Of a stretch of 64,000 nt of DNA, positions 22,426 through 31,563 are shown one piece after another. Position 1 is the first letter of the stretch. The number at the start of each line of letters is the position of its first letter. The notes under the pieces were generated by a model. That model made no database searches. It was not told the DNA's origin and saw nothing but the letters and a program-made list of their open reading frames with translations. The stretch is from positions 273,001 through 337,000 of the forward strand of contig JADKCZ010000018.1 of the NCBI GenBank assembly GCA_016718565.1. The letters run 5' to 3'. The translations under genes and the position numbers were made by a program. The DNA is from Anaeromyxobacter sp. (GTDB taxonomy: Bacteria > Myxococcota > Myxococcia > Myxococcales > Anaeromyxobacteraceae).

Positions 22426-23103
22426 TCAGCCCCGCCGGTTCCCCACCACCACCTGCACCTGGAACCGCTCGCCGGCCTGCAGGCGCCGCACCGGCACGGT
22501 GAGGCCGTTCATGGCGAACTGGCAGCACGCCACCTGGCCCGGCGAGGTGCGCCCGTGGGCCTGCAGGGTGGCCCGCCAGAGCTTCAGCTGGCCCTCCTGC
22601 GGCTCCGCCTCCACCAGCAGGACCGCGTGCCCCTCCGGGTCGAGACCGGAGCGGCGCAGCGCCTCGCCCAGGCGGAGCTCCATGGTCCCGCAGCGGCGGG
22701 AGACCTGGGCCTCGAGCTCGGAGGCGATCTCGTAGACGTAGCGGGGCGGGGGTGGCACGCCAGCCGGCGGCAGGGGCTCCTCCGGCGGAGCTGGCGCGGG
22801 CAGGGAAGGCGGCGACCTGAGCTGGGCGGCCAGCACCTGCGGGGAAACTCGCTCGAGGGGGCCAGGAAGCTCGGGCGGCGGCGGCCACGCCGCAGCCGGC
22901 GGCGGAGCTGTGGGCGTGAGGCCCGACCCTGGGTCGGAGGGCTCGTCCGGCCGGTCCAGCCGGGCCAGCAGGGCCACGCTGCCCGCGAAGAGCGCGCAGA
23001 TGCCGGCCACCGCGACGGCCACCACCACCCACCGCGACCGGTCGCGAGACGGCGCCCGGACCGCCGGAACTGCCCCAGCGCTGCGTGTGCTCCGTGCCGA
23101 CAT
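22426..23103 (-). CDS. membrane-anchored Pro-rich protein of unknown function
   Basis: A 225-residue protein. A cytoplasmic tail of about 25 residues precedes one membrane helix (VVVAVAVAGICALFAGSVALL). A Pro-rich spacer (about 57-118) leads to a compact C-terminal domain with SELEAQVSRRCGTMELRLGE, GQVACCQF and a final FQVQVVVGN strand. The layout resembles TonB/AgmX-type energy-transducing or trafficking proteins of myxobacteria, but the conserved C-terminal motif is not convincing. It is transcribed towards the DUF1775 operon. Function not assigned. Confidence 0.6.
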   Translation of the reverse strand: MSARSTRSAGAVPAVRAPSRDRSRWVVVAVAVAGICALFAGSVALLARLDRPDEPSDPGSGLTPTAPPPAAAWPPPPELPGPLERVSPQVLAAQLRSPPSLPAPAPPEEPLPPAGVPPPPRYVYEIASELEAQVSRRCGTMELRLGEALRRSGLDPEGHAVLLVEAEPQEGQLKLWRATLQAHGRTSPGQVACCQFAMNGLTVPVRRLQAGERFQVQVVVGNRRG

Positions 23104-23188
23104 GGATGACGCTCAGCATGCGTCAGCCACTTGACGCTGGGTAGCGTCGTCTCGTGCGTCCAGAGGTCGCAATGCCGCCCGGCCAGCT

Positions 23189-25198
23189 TCAGCGCGGCGC
23201 GCCCACCGCCCCGCCAGGCGCCAGGTGCCTGCGGAAGAACTCGATGGTCCGGCCGATCATGAGGACCTGGTTCTCGCGCTTCTGCGCGCCGTGCCCCTCG
23301 TCGGCGAAGATCACCAGCTCCACCGGGACGCCGCGGGCGGCCAGGGCGTCGTGGATCTGCACCGCCTCGCCCACCGGCACGCGCGGGTCGCTGGCCCCCT
23401 GCTGCACCAGCAGCGGCGCCCGCACCCGGTCCACGTAGCTGGTGGGCGAGAGCTTCACCAGCGCCTCCCGGTCCTTGACCGGGTCGCCGTATTCGGTGGT
23501 GCGCAGGATGCGCCGGTAGGGCGCGGTGTTCTCCAGGAAGGTGACCAGGTTGGCGATGCCCACCACCGAGGCGCCGGCGTCGTAGGCCCCGGCGAACATG
23601 GTCATGCCCACCAGCGCCGAGTAGCCGCCGTAGCTGCCGCCGGTGATGCCCACCCGCGGCGCCGCGCCCTCCACCGCGAAGGCCCGCCGCGCCCAGGTGG
23701 CGGCGTCCTCGATGTCCGTGATGATGGCCAGCCGGCGCGCCCCGTCGTCCGCCTGCAGCCACGACTTGCCGTAGCCGTCCGAGCCGCGCACGTTGGGCTG
23801 CACGAAGACGAAGCCGGCGTCCACGTAGAGCTGGGCGCGGGCGCTGAAGCCCGCCAGGGTCTGGGCCTCCGGCCCGCCGTGGAACTCCACCACCACCGGG
23901 CAGGGCCCGCCCGGGCAGGCGGCCGGGCGGCGCACGAAGGCCGGGATGGGGGTGCCGTCGCGCGCCGGGTAGCTGGTCAGCTCGGCCCGGGCGAAGCGGC
24001 GGGTGTCCACCTCCGGGGCGCTCGGCACCACCCAGCGCGCCAGCTTCCCGGTCTTCCAGTCGAGCACCCAGCTGGCCTGCGGCGCCGTGCCGGTGTCCAC
24101 GCCCAGCACCTGGAAGCGGCCGTCGTCAGAGGCGGCGCCGGCCAGCACGTGATCGGCCGGCGGCAGCCGCGGCAGCGCCAGCGGCTTGAAGGTGCGGGCG
24201 TCGAGCGCCGCCACCCGGGTGGAGCCGGCCTGGTTCACGGTGTAGAGGATGCGCCGCCGGGCCCGGTCGATGGCGGCCTCCTCCACGCTCCACCCGAGCT
24301 CGGGCGTCACCGGGGCGAGCTGGCCGGCGCGCCAGCGGTAGAGCCGGCGGTGCTCGCCGAGCTTGTTGGTCACCACCAGCAGCTCGCCCTCGGCGGCGCC
24401 GTAGGAGGCCTGGTACTCCACCTGCTCGCCCTGGCCGAAGAGCGGGGTCAGCGCCCGGGTGGCGGGCGACCACTCGAACCACTCCGAGGAGAGCGCCCCG
24501 GTGGCCTTGGTGAGCAGCAGCCGGCCGTCGAGGCGGGAGTCGGCCACCGACCAGAGCCCCGGCTCCTCCACCAGGAGCTCGGTCGTCCCGCCGGCCAGGT
24601 CGTGGCGGTAGACGGCGTAGGCGTCGGGTCGGCGGTCGTTGGCGCGGTAGTAGAGCCAGCGGCCGTCGTCGGAGACGTGGGTGGCCACCGTCTGCACGCC
24701 GGGCCGGTGCTGCACCAGGCGCAGCGGCCCGCCCTCGGCCGACAGGAGGTAGAGGCCGGGGTTCTCCTCCCCCTTGCGGTCGCGCTGCACCACCAGGGTC
24801 TTCCCGTCCGGCGTGAGCGCGGCCAGGGTGGTGGCGTCCTCGCCGCCGGTGAGCTGCACCGGGAAGCGGTCCGGCCCGTCGAGCCGCCAGATCTGCGGCA
24901 CGCCGGTGACGCGCCACCCGAAGAAGAGCCGCCGGCCGTCGCGGGTGGGGATGCCCAGGCCGGGGGCCCGCACGTCCAGCATCGCCTGCACGGCCCTCGA
25001 GAGGTCGGGGGCGATGGGGCGCGGGGCGAAGCGGGCCAGCAGCTCGGGCGAGACGGAGGCGGCGCCGTGGCCCTGGTAGCCAGCGGCGGCGGGCGCCGGG
25101 GCGGCCGCGGGGGGCGCCGCCGGGGGCGCGGCCTCGGCAGGTGCCGAGGCGGGGGCGAGGGCGAGCAGGGCGGCGACGGCGAGCGGAAGGAGGGGCAT
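23189..25198 (-). CDS. exported S9 family prolyl oligopeptidase/dipeptidyl peptidase
   Basis: A 669-residue enzyme. A signal peptide (LLPLAVAALLALAPASAPAEA) is followed by a beta-propeller (TPDGKTLVVQRDRKGE; SDDGRWLYYR; WDL-type blades) and a C-terminal alpha/beta hydrolase domain. The nucleophile elbow is G-G-S522-Y-G-G. The acid loop GASDPRVPVGEAVQIHDAL and the His in FADEGHGAQKRENQ complete the triad. It cleaves peptides in the periplasm or outside the cell. It stands alone, with its own upstream gap of 186 bp. Confidence 0.9.
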   Translation of the reverse strand: MPLLPLAVAALLALAPASAPAEAAPPAAPPAAAPAPAAAGYQGHGAASVSPELLARFAPRPIAPDLSRAVQAMLDVRAPGLGIPTRDGRRLFFGWRVTGVPQIWRLDGPDRFPVQLTGGEDATTLAALTPDGKTLVVQRDRKGEENPGLYLLSAEGGPLRLVQHRPGVQTVATHVSDDGRWLYYRANDRRPDAYAVYRHDLAGGTTELLVEEPGLWSVADSRLDGRLLLTKATGALSSEWFEWSPATRALTPLFGQGEQVEYQASYGAAEGELLVVTNKLGEHRRLYRWRAGQLAPVTPELGWSVEEAAIDRARRRILYTVNQAGSTRVAALDARTFKPLALPRLPPADHVLAGAASDDGRFQVLGVDTGTAPQASWVLDWKTGKLARWVVPSAPEVDTRRFARAELTSYPARDGTPIPAFVRRPAACPGGPCPVVVEFHGGPEAQTLAGFSARAQLYVDAGFVFVQPNVRGSDGYGKSWLQADDGARRLAIITDIEDAATWARRAFAVEGAAPRVGITGGSYGGYSALVGMTMFAGAYDAGASVVGIANLVTFLENTAPYRRILRTTEYGDPVKDREALVKLSPTSYVDRVRAPLLVQQGASDPRVPVGEAVQIHDALAARGVPVELVIFADEGHGAQKRENQVLMIGRTIEFFRRHLAPGGAVGAPR

Positions 25199-25384
25199 GT
25201 GCGGCTCCTGGTCAGGGGCGGTCCACCCATCTAGTCGGGAAGCTGCCCACCGTCAGCAGGAGGTGCGGGCGCCCCGGACGTGACCGCCACCCGCCCGGGC
25301 GGCACCCCATCGGCGCCCGCTCCGCGGCCGGCCCTCGGCCCACAATCGCGCCACCCCGCCAGCCGGCGGAGGAGGAGGCCACAC

Positions 25385-25972
25385 ATGGGCGCCAAGAAGA
25401 TCCTGATGCTGGTCGGCGACTTCGTCGAGGACTACGAGGCCATGGTGCCGTACCAGATCCTCACCATGGTGGGGCACACGGTGGACACCGTCTGCCCCGG
25501 CAAGAAGAAGGGCGACACCGTCAAGACCGCGGTGCACGACTTCGTGGGCGACCAGACCTACGTGGAGCTGCCGGGTCACCGCTTCGCCATCACCGCCAGC
25601 TTCGAGGAGGCCACCGCCGGCGCCTACGACGCGCTGTGCCTCCCGGGCGGGCGGGCGCCCGAGTACCTGCGCCTGAACCCGCAGGTCATCGCGCTGGTGC
25701 AGGCCTTCGACCAGGCCAGGAAGCCCATCGCCGCCATCTGCCACGGGCCGCAGATCCTGGCCGCGGCCGGCGTGCTCAAGGACCGGAAGGTGATCGCCTA
25801 CCCGGCCTGCGGCCCCGAGTGCAGCGCCGCCGGCGCGAGGTTCGGCGAGGTGAACGCCACCGCCTCCAACGCCCTCACCGACGGCAACCTGGTGACGGCC
25901 CCGGCCTGGCCGGCCCACCCGGCCTGGATGCGGCAGTTCCTGCAGCTGCTCGGGTCCACCATCGTGGCCTGA
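25385..25972 (+). CDS. DJ-1/PfpI family protein
   Basis: A 195-residue single-domain protein with N-terminal KKILMLVGDFVEDYEAMVPY and the nucleophile elbow A-A-I-C119-H120-G-P. The acidic residue that activates the Cys is in DFVEDYE. The ribosome-binding site GGAGGAGG lies before the ATG at 25385. Family members are deglycases, chaperones or stress proteases; which applies is not visible. It is slightly longer than classical PfpI and closer to the 'DJ-1/PfpI, protease I' subgroup with a GxxYxxxPxxxxxx insertion. Confidence 0.9.
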   Translation: MGAKKILMLVGDFVEDYEAMVPYQILTMVGHTVDTVCPGKKKGDTVKTAVHDFVGDQTYVELPGHRFAITASFEEATAGAYDALCLPGGRAPEYLRLNPQVIALVQAFDQARKPIAAICHGPQILAAAGVLKDRKVIAYPACGPECSAAGARFGEVNATASNALTDGNLVTAPAWPAHPAWMRQFLQLLGSTIVA

Positions 25973-26079
25973 GCCACCCGGCGCGGCGCCGCCCGGGAGA
26001 CCGGGCGTCCGTGCAGCCGCTGGCCGGCGACGCCCGGGGGCGGCGCCTGGCGCCGGCCCCCGCGCGCCGGCGAACGCGC

Positions 26080-26472
26080 CTACGCCAGCAGCGCCTCGAC
26101 CCGGGCCTTGAGCGCGGTCCGCTGGATCTCGTCGCCGCTGAGCCGCTCGCCCAGCTCCTGGCCGTTCTTGAAGAAGACCACCGTGGGCGCCGCGGTGACG
26201 CCCAGCCGGGCGGCCAGCCCGGCGCTGCCCGGGTGCTGCACCTTGAGGAAGCGCACCTTGCCCGCGAACTTCTCGGCCACCGCCGCGTAGCGGGGGGCCA
26301 GCGCCTCGCACGGCTTCGAGCCGGCCGTGTAGAAGTCGAGCACCACCGGCAGCTTGGCCCCCACCACCTGGGCCTCGTAGTCCGCCTCCCCGAGCTCGGT
26401 CACGTGCAGCGCCGCCTCGGTCTCGCTGGGGTTCTCGGACGGCGGGAGCCGGATGTGGAAGGGGTTGGCCAT
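26080..26472 (-). CDS. thioredoxin-fold protein with SKPC in place of CGPC
   Basis: A 130-residue thioredoxin-fold protein. The strand LPVVLDFYTAGSKPCEALAP aligns with the thioredoxin active-site region, but WCGPC has become G-S52-K-P-C55, so the attacking Cys is Ser and only the resolving Cys remains. The cis-Pro loop is intact (VTAAPTVVFFKNG). It cannot form the usual disulfide; candidates are a monothiol or glutathione-type activity, or a binding protein. A 25-residue N-terminal extension (NPFHIRLPPSENPSETEAAL) precedes the fold. Start ATG at 26472 with GGAGGACC upstream. Confidence 0.85.
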   Translation of the reverse strand: MANPFHIRLPPSENPSETEAALHVTELGEADYEAQVVGAKLPVVLDFYTAGSKPCEALAPRYAAVAEKFAGKVRFLKVQHPGSAGLAARLGVTAAPTVVFFKNGQELGERLSGDEIQRTALKARVEALLA

Positions 26473-26719
26473 GTGGTCCTCCAGTGGCACGGACGGGTCC
26501 AGCCGGGCGCGGGAGCGCCCACGCTCGTCGTGCGTGGTGCGGTGTTCGGGAAGAGGGAGGCGGGTGCCTCCCCTGCATGGCGTATAGCGCGCCTGGCGCC
26601 TCGTCACACGCCGATCGCGCCGCACCTGGCCGGCCGGGCCCCCAGGGCACCCTGCCCTTCTCGCCGGCGCCGGTGCAGACTGTGCGCCTGCGCGGGCGGC
26701 CAGCCCGCGGGAGGTCGCG

Positions 26720-27472
26720 ATGGCATCGTCCGGCTGGAAGGCGGCGCTCTTCACCCCGCTGCAGGTGCTGCTGACCCTCCTCCTCTTCGCCGAGGTGGCG
26801 CTGGTGCTGGGGCTGGCGGCCTGGCCCGGCGCGGCCCTCTTCCTGGCGGTGGAGGCGCGGCTGCCGACCGGGGCGTCCTGGCGGCTGCCGGCGCTCTGCG
26901 TGGCGGGGGCGGCCGGCTACTTCGTGGCCGGCCTGGCCCTGCTGCTGCTGGTGCCGGTGGTGCGCTGGGCCACCTTCGCCCTCGGCACGCCGGTGGGCCG
27001 CTTCCCCTTCCTGTCCATGGGCGCCTGGCGCTGGGCCTCCTACAACGCGCTGACGCTGCTGGTGCGCTTCACCTTCGTCAACTGGGTCCGGGTGACGCCG
27101 TTCCTGCCGGCCTACCACCGGCTCATGGGCGCCCGCATCGGCAGCCGGGTGCAGATCAACACCGCCGTGGTGGCCGACCAGAACCTCCTCACCATCGGCG
27201 ACGACACGGTCATCGGCGGCGACGTCACCCTGGTGGCCCACTCGGCCGAGCGGGGGCGCCTGGTGACCGCCCCGGTGATCATCGGCCGCAACGTGACGGT
27301 GGGGCTGATGGCCGTGATCATGCCCGGCTGCACCATCGGCGACGGCGCGGTCATCTCGGCCGGCGCGGTGCTCTCCAAGTACGCCCAGGTCGGGCCGGGC
27401 GAGGTGTGGGCCGGCGTGCCGGCGCGCCGGGTGGGCCGGCTGCGGCGGGGCGCGCCCGCGCCGGGGGCCTGA
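26720..27472 (+). CDS. membrane-linked hexapeptide-repeat acyltransferase
   Basis: A 250-residue protein. Two membrane helices (about 14-44 and 55-85) and a third hydrophobic segment lead to a left-handed beta-helix: IGSRVQINTAVVADQNLL, IGDDTVIGGDVTLVAHS, IIGRNVTVGLMAVIMPGCTI and GDGAVISAGAVL. Hexapeptide repeats of this kind belong to LpxA-like acyltransferases; a similar membrane-linked form occurs in Pls-like NRPS-associated proteins. Ribosome-binding site GGGAGG lies before the ATG. Acyl donor and acceptor are unknown. Confidence 0.85.
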   Translation: MASSGWKAALFTPLQVLLTLLLFAEVALVLGLAAWPGAALFLAVEARLPTGASWRLPALCVAGAAGYFVAGLALLLLVPVVRWATFALGTPVGRFPFLSMGAWRWASYNALTLLVRFTFVNWVRVTPFLPAYHRLMGARIGSRVQINTAVVADQNLLTIGDDTVIGGDVTLVAHSAERGRLVTAPVIIGRNVTVGLMAVIMPGCTIGDGAVISAGAVLSKYAQVGPGEVWAGVPARRVGRLRRGAPAPGA

Positions 27473-27509
27473 GACCGCCGCTCGCGCCGGAGGGGTCCGG
27501 CCGGCGCCC

Positions 27510-28784
27510 CTACCGCCGCGCGATGGCCTGGGCCTCCAGCGCCAGCCCCTCGACCACCGAGTGGAAGCCCTTGAACTGCTCGAGCCGCGCCGCCGGCAGG
27601 CGGGCGCGCAGCTCGGCGGCCAGGCGGGGCACCCGCGCCGTGCCGCCGGTGCTGCAGACCACCCCGATCTCGTCCGGCGCGACCCCGGCGGCGCGCACGG
27701 TGGCGTCGAGGCAGCGCAGGATCTGGTCCACCTCGCGGCCGCTGGCCTCCTCGAAGCCCGCCCGCGTCACCGGCTCGGTCACCTCGATGCCCGGGTAGCT
27801 GAAGGTGACCTCCGCCTCCAGCCCGGTGGAGAGCGTCCGCTTGGCCTGCTCGATGGCCTCGAAGAGCTGGAACCCCTGGGTGTCCTCCACCAGCACCGTC
27901 AGCTGGTCCATGCGGCGGCGGTCCTCTTCGGAGAGGGCCCAGCGCCGCACGTCGGCGAGGAAGCTGGCCACGTCGCGCCGCAGCAGGATGGAGAGGTGCG
28001 CCGGCGAGCAGAGGTGCTGCACGATGCCCTGCGGCATCCGCAGCACGTTGGAGCCGAACGGCTGCCGGTAGGCCACCTCGGCGCCGAAGTGCCGGCCCAC
28101 CTGGGAGCGCATCAGCGAGGCGTCGAGGGCGTCGCCCGCCACCGCCACGCCCCCCACCGCCAGCACGTCCTCCCGCACCGGCGGGCGGGGCCCGACGCGC
28201 AGCACCGTGAAGTCGGAGGTGCCGCCGCCGAAGTCGCCGATCAGCGCCAGCTCCTCCCGCTGGGCGGCCGCGCCGAAGGCGCGCGCCGCGGCCACCGGCT
28301 CGGGCAGGAAGTGGATCTCCTCGAAGCCGGCGTGGGCCGCCGCCCGGCGCAGGCGCGCCTCGGCGAAGGCGTCGTCGTCGCCGTCGAAGTGGACCGGCCG
28401 CCCCAGCACCACCCGCCGCACCTCCACGCCGAAGAAGGCGTCGGCGCGCAGCCGCAGCTGGCGCAGCAGCGTGCCCACCAGCTCCTCGGCCGAGACCAGG
28501 CGGTTGCCGATGACCGTGCCGCGGAAGGAGCGGGTGCCGAGGTGGCGCTTGATGGACCGCAGCAGGCGCGCCTCGCCGCCGTGCTCGACGAACTGGCGGA
28601 GCGCCTCGCCGCCCGAGTAGACGCCCCCGGCGCTGGGGAAGCAGAGGATCGACCGGAGCACCGTCGGATCCTTGGCCAGCGGATCGAGCGGCACCGGCTC
28701 GAAGAGCCGGTCTCGGCTGGCCGCGGCGAGGAGCGAGTTGCTGGTGCCGAAGTCGACGGCGTAGATGGTGGGGGCGGCGGACAT
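27510..28784 (-). CDS. Hsp70-like ATPase without substrate domain (YegD-type)
   Basis: A 424-residue actin/Hsp70-fold ATPase. Phosphate 1 is YAVDFGTSNSLLAAA, phosphate 2 is LIGDFGGGTSDFTVLRV, and the adenosine site is VVCSTGGTARVPRLAAEL. The length matches only the nucleotide-binding domain; no Hsp70 substrate-binding domain is present, as in YegD. VEPV-type EPVAAARAFG is conserved. No partner gene (DnaJ or GrpE) is next to it. It is convergent with the acyltransferase gene. Confidence 0.88.
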   Translation of the reverse strand: MSAAPTIYAVDFGTSNSLLAAASRDRLFEPVPLDPLAKDPTVLRSILCFPSAGGVYSGGEALRQFVEHGGEARLLRSIKRHLGTRSFRGTVIGNRLVSAEELVGTLLRQLRLRADAFFGVEVRRVVLGRPVHFDGDDDAFAEARLRRAAAHAGFEEIHFLPEPVAAARAFGAAAQREELALIGDFGGGTSDFTVLRVGPRPPVREDVLAVGGVAVAGDALDASLMRSQVGRHFGAEVAYRQPFGSNVLRMPQGIVQHLCSPAHLSILLRRDVASFLADVRRWALSEEDRRRMDQLTVLVEDTQGFQLFEAIEQAKRTLSTGLEAEVTFSYPGIEVTEPVTRAGFEEASGREVDQILRCLDATVRAAGVAPDEIGVVCSTGGTARVPRLAAELRARLPAARLEQFKGFHSVVEGLALEAQAIARR

Positions 28785-28965
28785 GTGGGCGCGCCGGGTC
28801 CGCTGGCGGCTCGCGGCGCGGCCCTTCTATGCCACGCCGGCGCCGGCCGGGGCCACCGGGCGGGCGCAGGGCGCCGCGCGCGAACGTCGGACGCATGGCC
28901 CGAACGTTCGCCACCTGCGCGATCCTGGTCGGGCTCCTGGCCCGGTCGCGGTCCTCGTCGCGGTC

Positions 28966-29166
28966 CTAGTCGCGGTCCCGGTCCCGGTCGTGGTCCCGGT
29001 CGCGCCCCCGATCGTGGTCGCCTCGGTCGCCGTGGTTCCCGGGATGGCCGTCGTTGCCCTGCGAGGTGCGCCCCCCGCGCCCCCAGCCCCTGCCGTGGAG
29101 CGGCACCATGCACCCGGAGGTGGCGAGGACGGCGGCGGCGGCGGCGAGCGCGATGAGGGTTCTCAT
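28966..29166 (-). CDS. small lipoprotein with a charged His/Asp/Arg repeat tail
   Basis: A 66-residue lipoprotein (lipobox T-S-G-C19) whose tail is a degenerate repeat of Gly, His, Asp and Arg (GDHDRGRDRDHDRDRDRD). The DNA repeat unit is six bases of GACCGG/GACCGC type. In the same frame the repeat continues after the TAG stop (DRDEDRDRA), so the stop lies inside the repeat tract, and the length of the tail may vary between strains by slippage. His/Asp-rich tails can bind metal ions (inference). Confidence 0.65.
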   Translation of the reverse strand: MRTLIALAAAAAVLATSGCMVPLHGRGWGRGGRTSQGNDGHPGNHGDRGDHDRGRDRDHDRDRDRD

Positions 29167-29369
29167 GAGACCGACCTTCCCGTGACGCGACCCGCATGGA
29201 CCACCCAGCGGGGCGTTCCCCAGGAGGAGTGCACCGCACGTGCCCGTTGGCGCCGGCCCCATGGGGCTGCGCGGGCCGGGGGCTTGTACCGGGCCGGCCC
29301 GGGGGGCACCCTCGAGCCTGCCCCGCCGAAGCTGCCCAGCTGCACGCGCTGGTTGGCCCCAGGAGACCC

Positions 29370-29678
29370 ATGCTCGAGTCGAACACCACAGCGGATACGA
29401 CGCCGGTCCGGGTCGCCGTCGCGGCGCAGTTCACCCAGGAGAAGGCCAGCTCGCTCCACCAGCTCGCGCTGCGGGTTCCGCCCGGGACCAGCATCGACCT
29501 CTACTTCGGCGAGGTGCGCGAGTGCCAGGACGCGGCGCTCCTCCTGCTGGCGCGGGACGTCATCACCGGCACGGCCCACTTCGTCTTCCACGGCCTGACG
29601 CACCACCAGGCCGTCCTGCTCGGCTACCTCGGGCTGCCGGCGTGGCCGGCGCGCGGGTGGACGCCGCGCCGGCACTAG
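29370..29678 (+). CDS. STAS-like domain protein
   Basis: A 102-residue protein with start ATG preceded by AGGAG. The pattern FTQEKASSLHQLALRVPPGTSIDLYFGEVRECQDAALLLLARD…FHGLTHHQAVLLGYLGL follows the STAS fold: beta strand with 'DL…V', a helix with 'D-A-A-L-L-L-L-A', then 'G-L-T-x-H-Q-x-x-L-L-x-Y-L-G-L'. The Ser that anti-sigma antagonists use is not seen. A role in signalling is likely but unproved. It lies 9 bp before the reductase gene at 29688. Confidence 0.65.
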   Translation: MLESNTTADTTPVRVAVAAQFTQEKASSLHQLALRVPPGTSIDLYFGEVRECQDAALLLLARDVITGTAHFVFHGLTHHQAVLLGYLGLPAWPARGWTPRRH

Positions 29679-29687
29679 GGCGCCGCC

Positions 29688-30734
29688 GTGCTGCTCGTCT
29701 ACGGCGCCAACGGCTACACCGGCGCCCTGATCGCGCGCCGCGCGCTGCAGCAGGGGCTGGCCCCGGTGCTGGCCGGCCGCGACGGCGCCGCCGTCGGGCG
29801 GCTGGCCGTGGCGCTCGGCCTGCCGCACCGCGCCTTCGGGCTCGACGACCCCGGCGCGCTCGACGCCGGGCTGGCCGGCGCCCGCGCCGTGCTCCACTGC
29901 GCCGGCCCCTTCTCACGCACCGCGCGCCCCATGGTGGAGGCCTGCCTGCGGCGCGGGGCCCACTACCTCGACATCACCGGCGAGGGGGAGGTCTTCGAGG
30001 CGCTGGCCGGCCGGGACGGCGAGGCGCGAGCGCGCGGCGTGACGCTGCTGCCCGGCGCCGGCTTCGACGTGGTCCCCTCGGACTGCCTGGCCGCCCACCT
30101 GGCGGCGCGCCTGCCCGGCGCGGTGCGGCTCACCCTGGCCTTCCAGGGCGGGGGCGCGCCGTCGCGCGGCACCGCCCTCACCATGGCCGAGGGGCTCCAC
30201 CGGGGCGGCATGATCCGCCGCGGCGGCGCGCTGGTGGCCGTGCCGGCCGCCTGGAAGGTCCGGGCCTTCGACTTCGGGAACGGACCGGTGCGCTGCCTGA
30301 CCATCGCCTGGGGCGACGTCTGGACCGCCTGGCACTCCACCGGCATCCCGGACATCGAGGTCTACATGGCGGCGCCGGCCGGCGTGCGCGCCGTGGTCCG
30401 GGCGTCGCGCCTGGTGGGGCCGCTGCTGGGTGCCCCGCCGGTGCAGCGGATCATCGCGGCGGCGGTGCGGCGCCTGGTGACCGGCCCGACCGCGGTGGCC
30501 CGCTCCAGGACCCAGGCCGTGCTCCACGGCGAGGTGGAGGATCCCTCGGGGAGGCGCGCCGCCGCCCGCCTCACCGTCGTCGACGGCTACACCTTCACGG
30601 CACGGGCGGCGGTGGCCTGCGCCCAGCGGGTGCTGGCCGGCGGGGTGCCGACCGGCTTCCAGACGCCGTCGCGCGCCTTCGGCGCCGACTTCGTGCTGTC
30701 GATCGAGGGGAGCAGGCGCGCGGACCTGGGCTGA
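29688..30734 (+). CDS. saccharopine dehydrogenase-like / trans-acting enoyl reductase family
   Basis: A 348-residue protein with GTG start. The N-terminal Rossmann motif is VYGANGYTGALIARRAL, and RAVLHCAGPFSRTARPMVEA, CLRRGAHYLDITGE and LLPGAGFDVVPSDCLAAHLA are the characteristic blocks of the saccharopine dehydrogenase-like oxidoreductases that include trans enoyl reductases. It probably binds NAD(P)H. The substrate is not visible from context: the neighbours are a STAS-like protein and a convergent nitrilase gene. Confidence 0.85.
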   Translation: MLLVYGANGYTGALIARRALQQGLAPVLAGRDGAAVGRLAVALGLPHRAFGLDDPGALDAGLAGARAVLHCAGPFSRTARPMVEACLRRGAHYLDITGEGEVFEALAGRDGEARARGVTLLPGAGFDVVPSDCLAAHLAARLPGAVRLTLAFQGGGAPSRGTALTMAEGLHRGGMIRRGGALVAVPAAWKVRAFDFGNGPVRCLTIAWGDVWTAWHSTGIPDIEVYMAAPAGVRAVVRASRLVGPLLGAPPVQRIIAAAVRRLVTGPTAVARSRTQAVLHGEVEDPSGRRAAARLTVVDGYTFTARAAVACAQRVLAGGVPTGFQTPSRAFGADFVLSIEGSRRADLG

Positions 30735-30757
30735 AGGTGCCGAGGCCGGGCGCCGGC

Positions 30758-31543
30758 TCAGGCCCTCCAGCGCCGCGCCAGGAACCCCGTGGCCAGGTCG
30801 AGGTCGAGATCCGCCACCAGCAGCCCAGCCTGGCCGTGCGGCTGGAAGCAGAGCAGCGTGCCGTCCGGGCGCGCCACCGCCGTGGTGGTCGGCGAGCCCG
30901 GGCTGGCGCAGTTCACCGTGGCGAAGAAGCAGGTGTTCTCGGCGGCCCGACAGAGGACCGCCACCTCGTGGAAGGTGTTGCGCGGGTCGCCATAGGAGGT
31001 GGGGCGGAAGCCGCCCGGCTCGGCCTCTCCGAAGTGCGGGTGGAAGACCACCTGGGCGCCGCGGAGGGCGGCCCAGCGCACCGTCTCGGGGTAGCGCCAG
31101 CCCTCGTGGCAGATGGCCACCCCGAAGGTGAGCGGCCCCACCTGGAAGGTGCGCCGCTCCGTGCCCGGCGTGTAGATGGCCTCCTCGCTCGGGTCGAGCT
31201 GGACCTTGTCCTGCCACCCGATCGGCTGGCCGTCCGGACCGACCACCAGCGTGGTGATGCGCAGCGCGCCGTCCACGAACCGCTCGGTGCCGAGCACCAC
31301 CGCCACCCGCCACCGGGCGGCGGCGGCCGCCACCGCGGCGTGGGCCCGGGCGAAGAAGGCCGGGTCGGCCGGCGGCACCGGCGCTCCCAGCGCCCGGTAG
31401 CCCGGGACGTAGCACTCCGGGAAGCAGACCAGCGCGGCGCCGGCGCCCGCCGCCTGCTCGATGGCCCGCTCGACGCGCGCCACCGCGTCGTCCGGCGTCG
31501 CCGGGAAGGGCAGGTTGGCGAGCGCGACGCGGACGGTGGGCAT
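30758..31543 (-). CDS. carbon-nitrogen hydrolase (nitrilase superfamily amidase)
   Basis: A 261-residue enzyme with the complete Glu-Lys-Cys triad: E43 in LVCFPECYVPGY, K113 in IGWQDKVQL and C145 in VAICHEGWRYPE. It converts an amide or nitrile to acid and ammonia. Length is typical for the family. It lies 20 bp after the gene at 31564-32496 on the same strand. The exact substrate class (carbamoyl, omega-amide or nitrile) cannot be assigned by eye. Confidence 0.9.
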   Translation of the reverse strand: MPTVRVALANLPFPATPDDAVARVERAIEQAAGAGAALVCFPECYVPGYRALGAPVPPADPAFFARAHAAVAAAAARWRVAVVLGTERFVDGALRITTLVVGPDGQPIGWQDKVQLDPSEEAIYTPGTERRTFQVGPLTFGVAICHEGWRYPETVRWAALRGAQVVFHPHFGEAEPGGFRPTSYGDPRNTFHEVAVLCRAAENTCFFATVNCASPGSPTTTAVARPDGTLLCFQPHGQAGLLVADLDLDLATGFLARRWRA

Positions 31544-31563
31544 GGCTCTCCCCGGTGGGGGTG

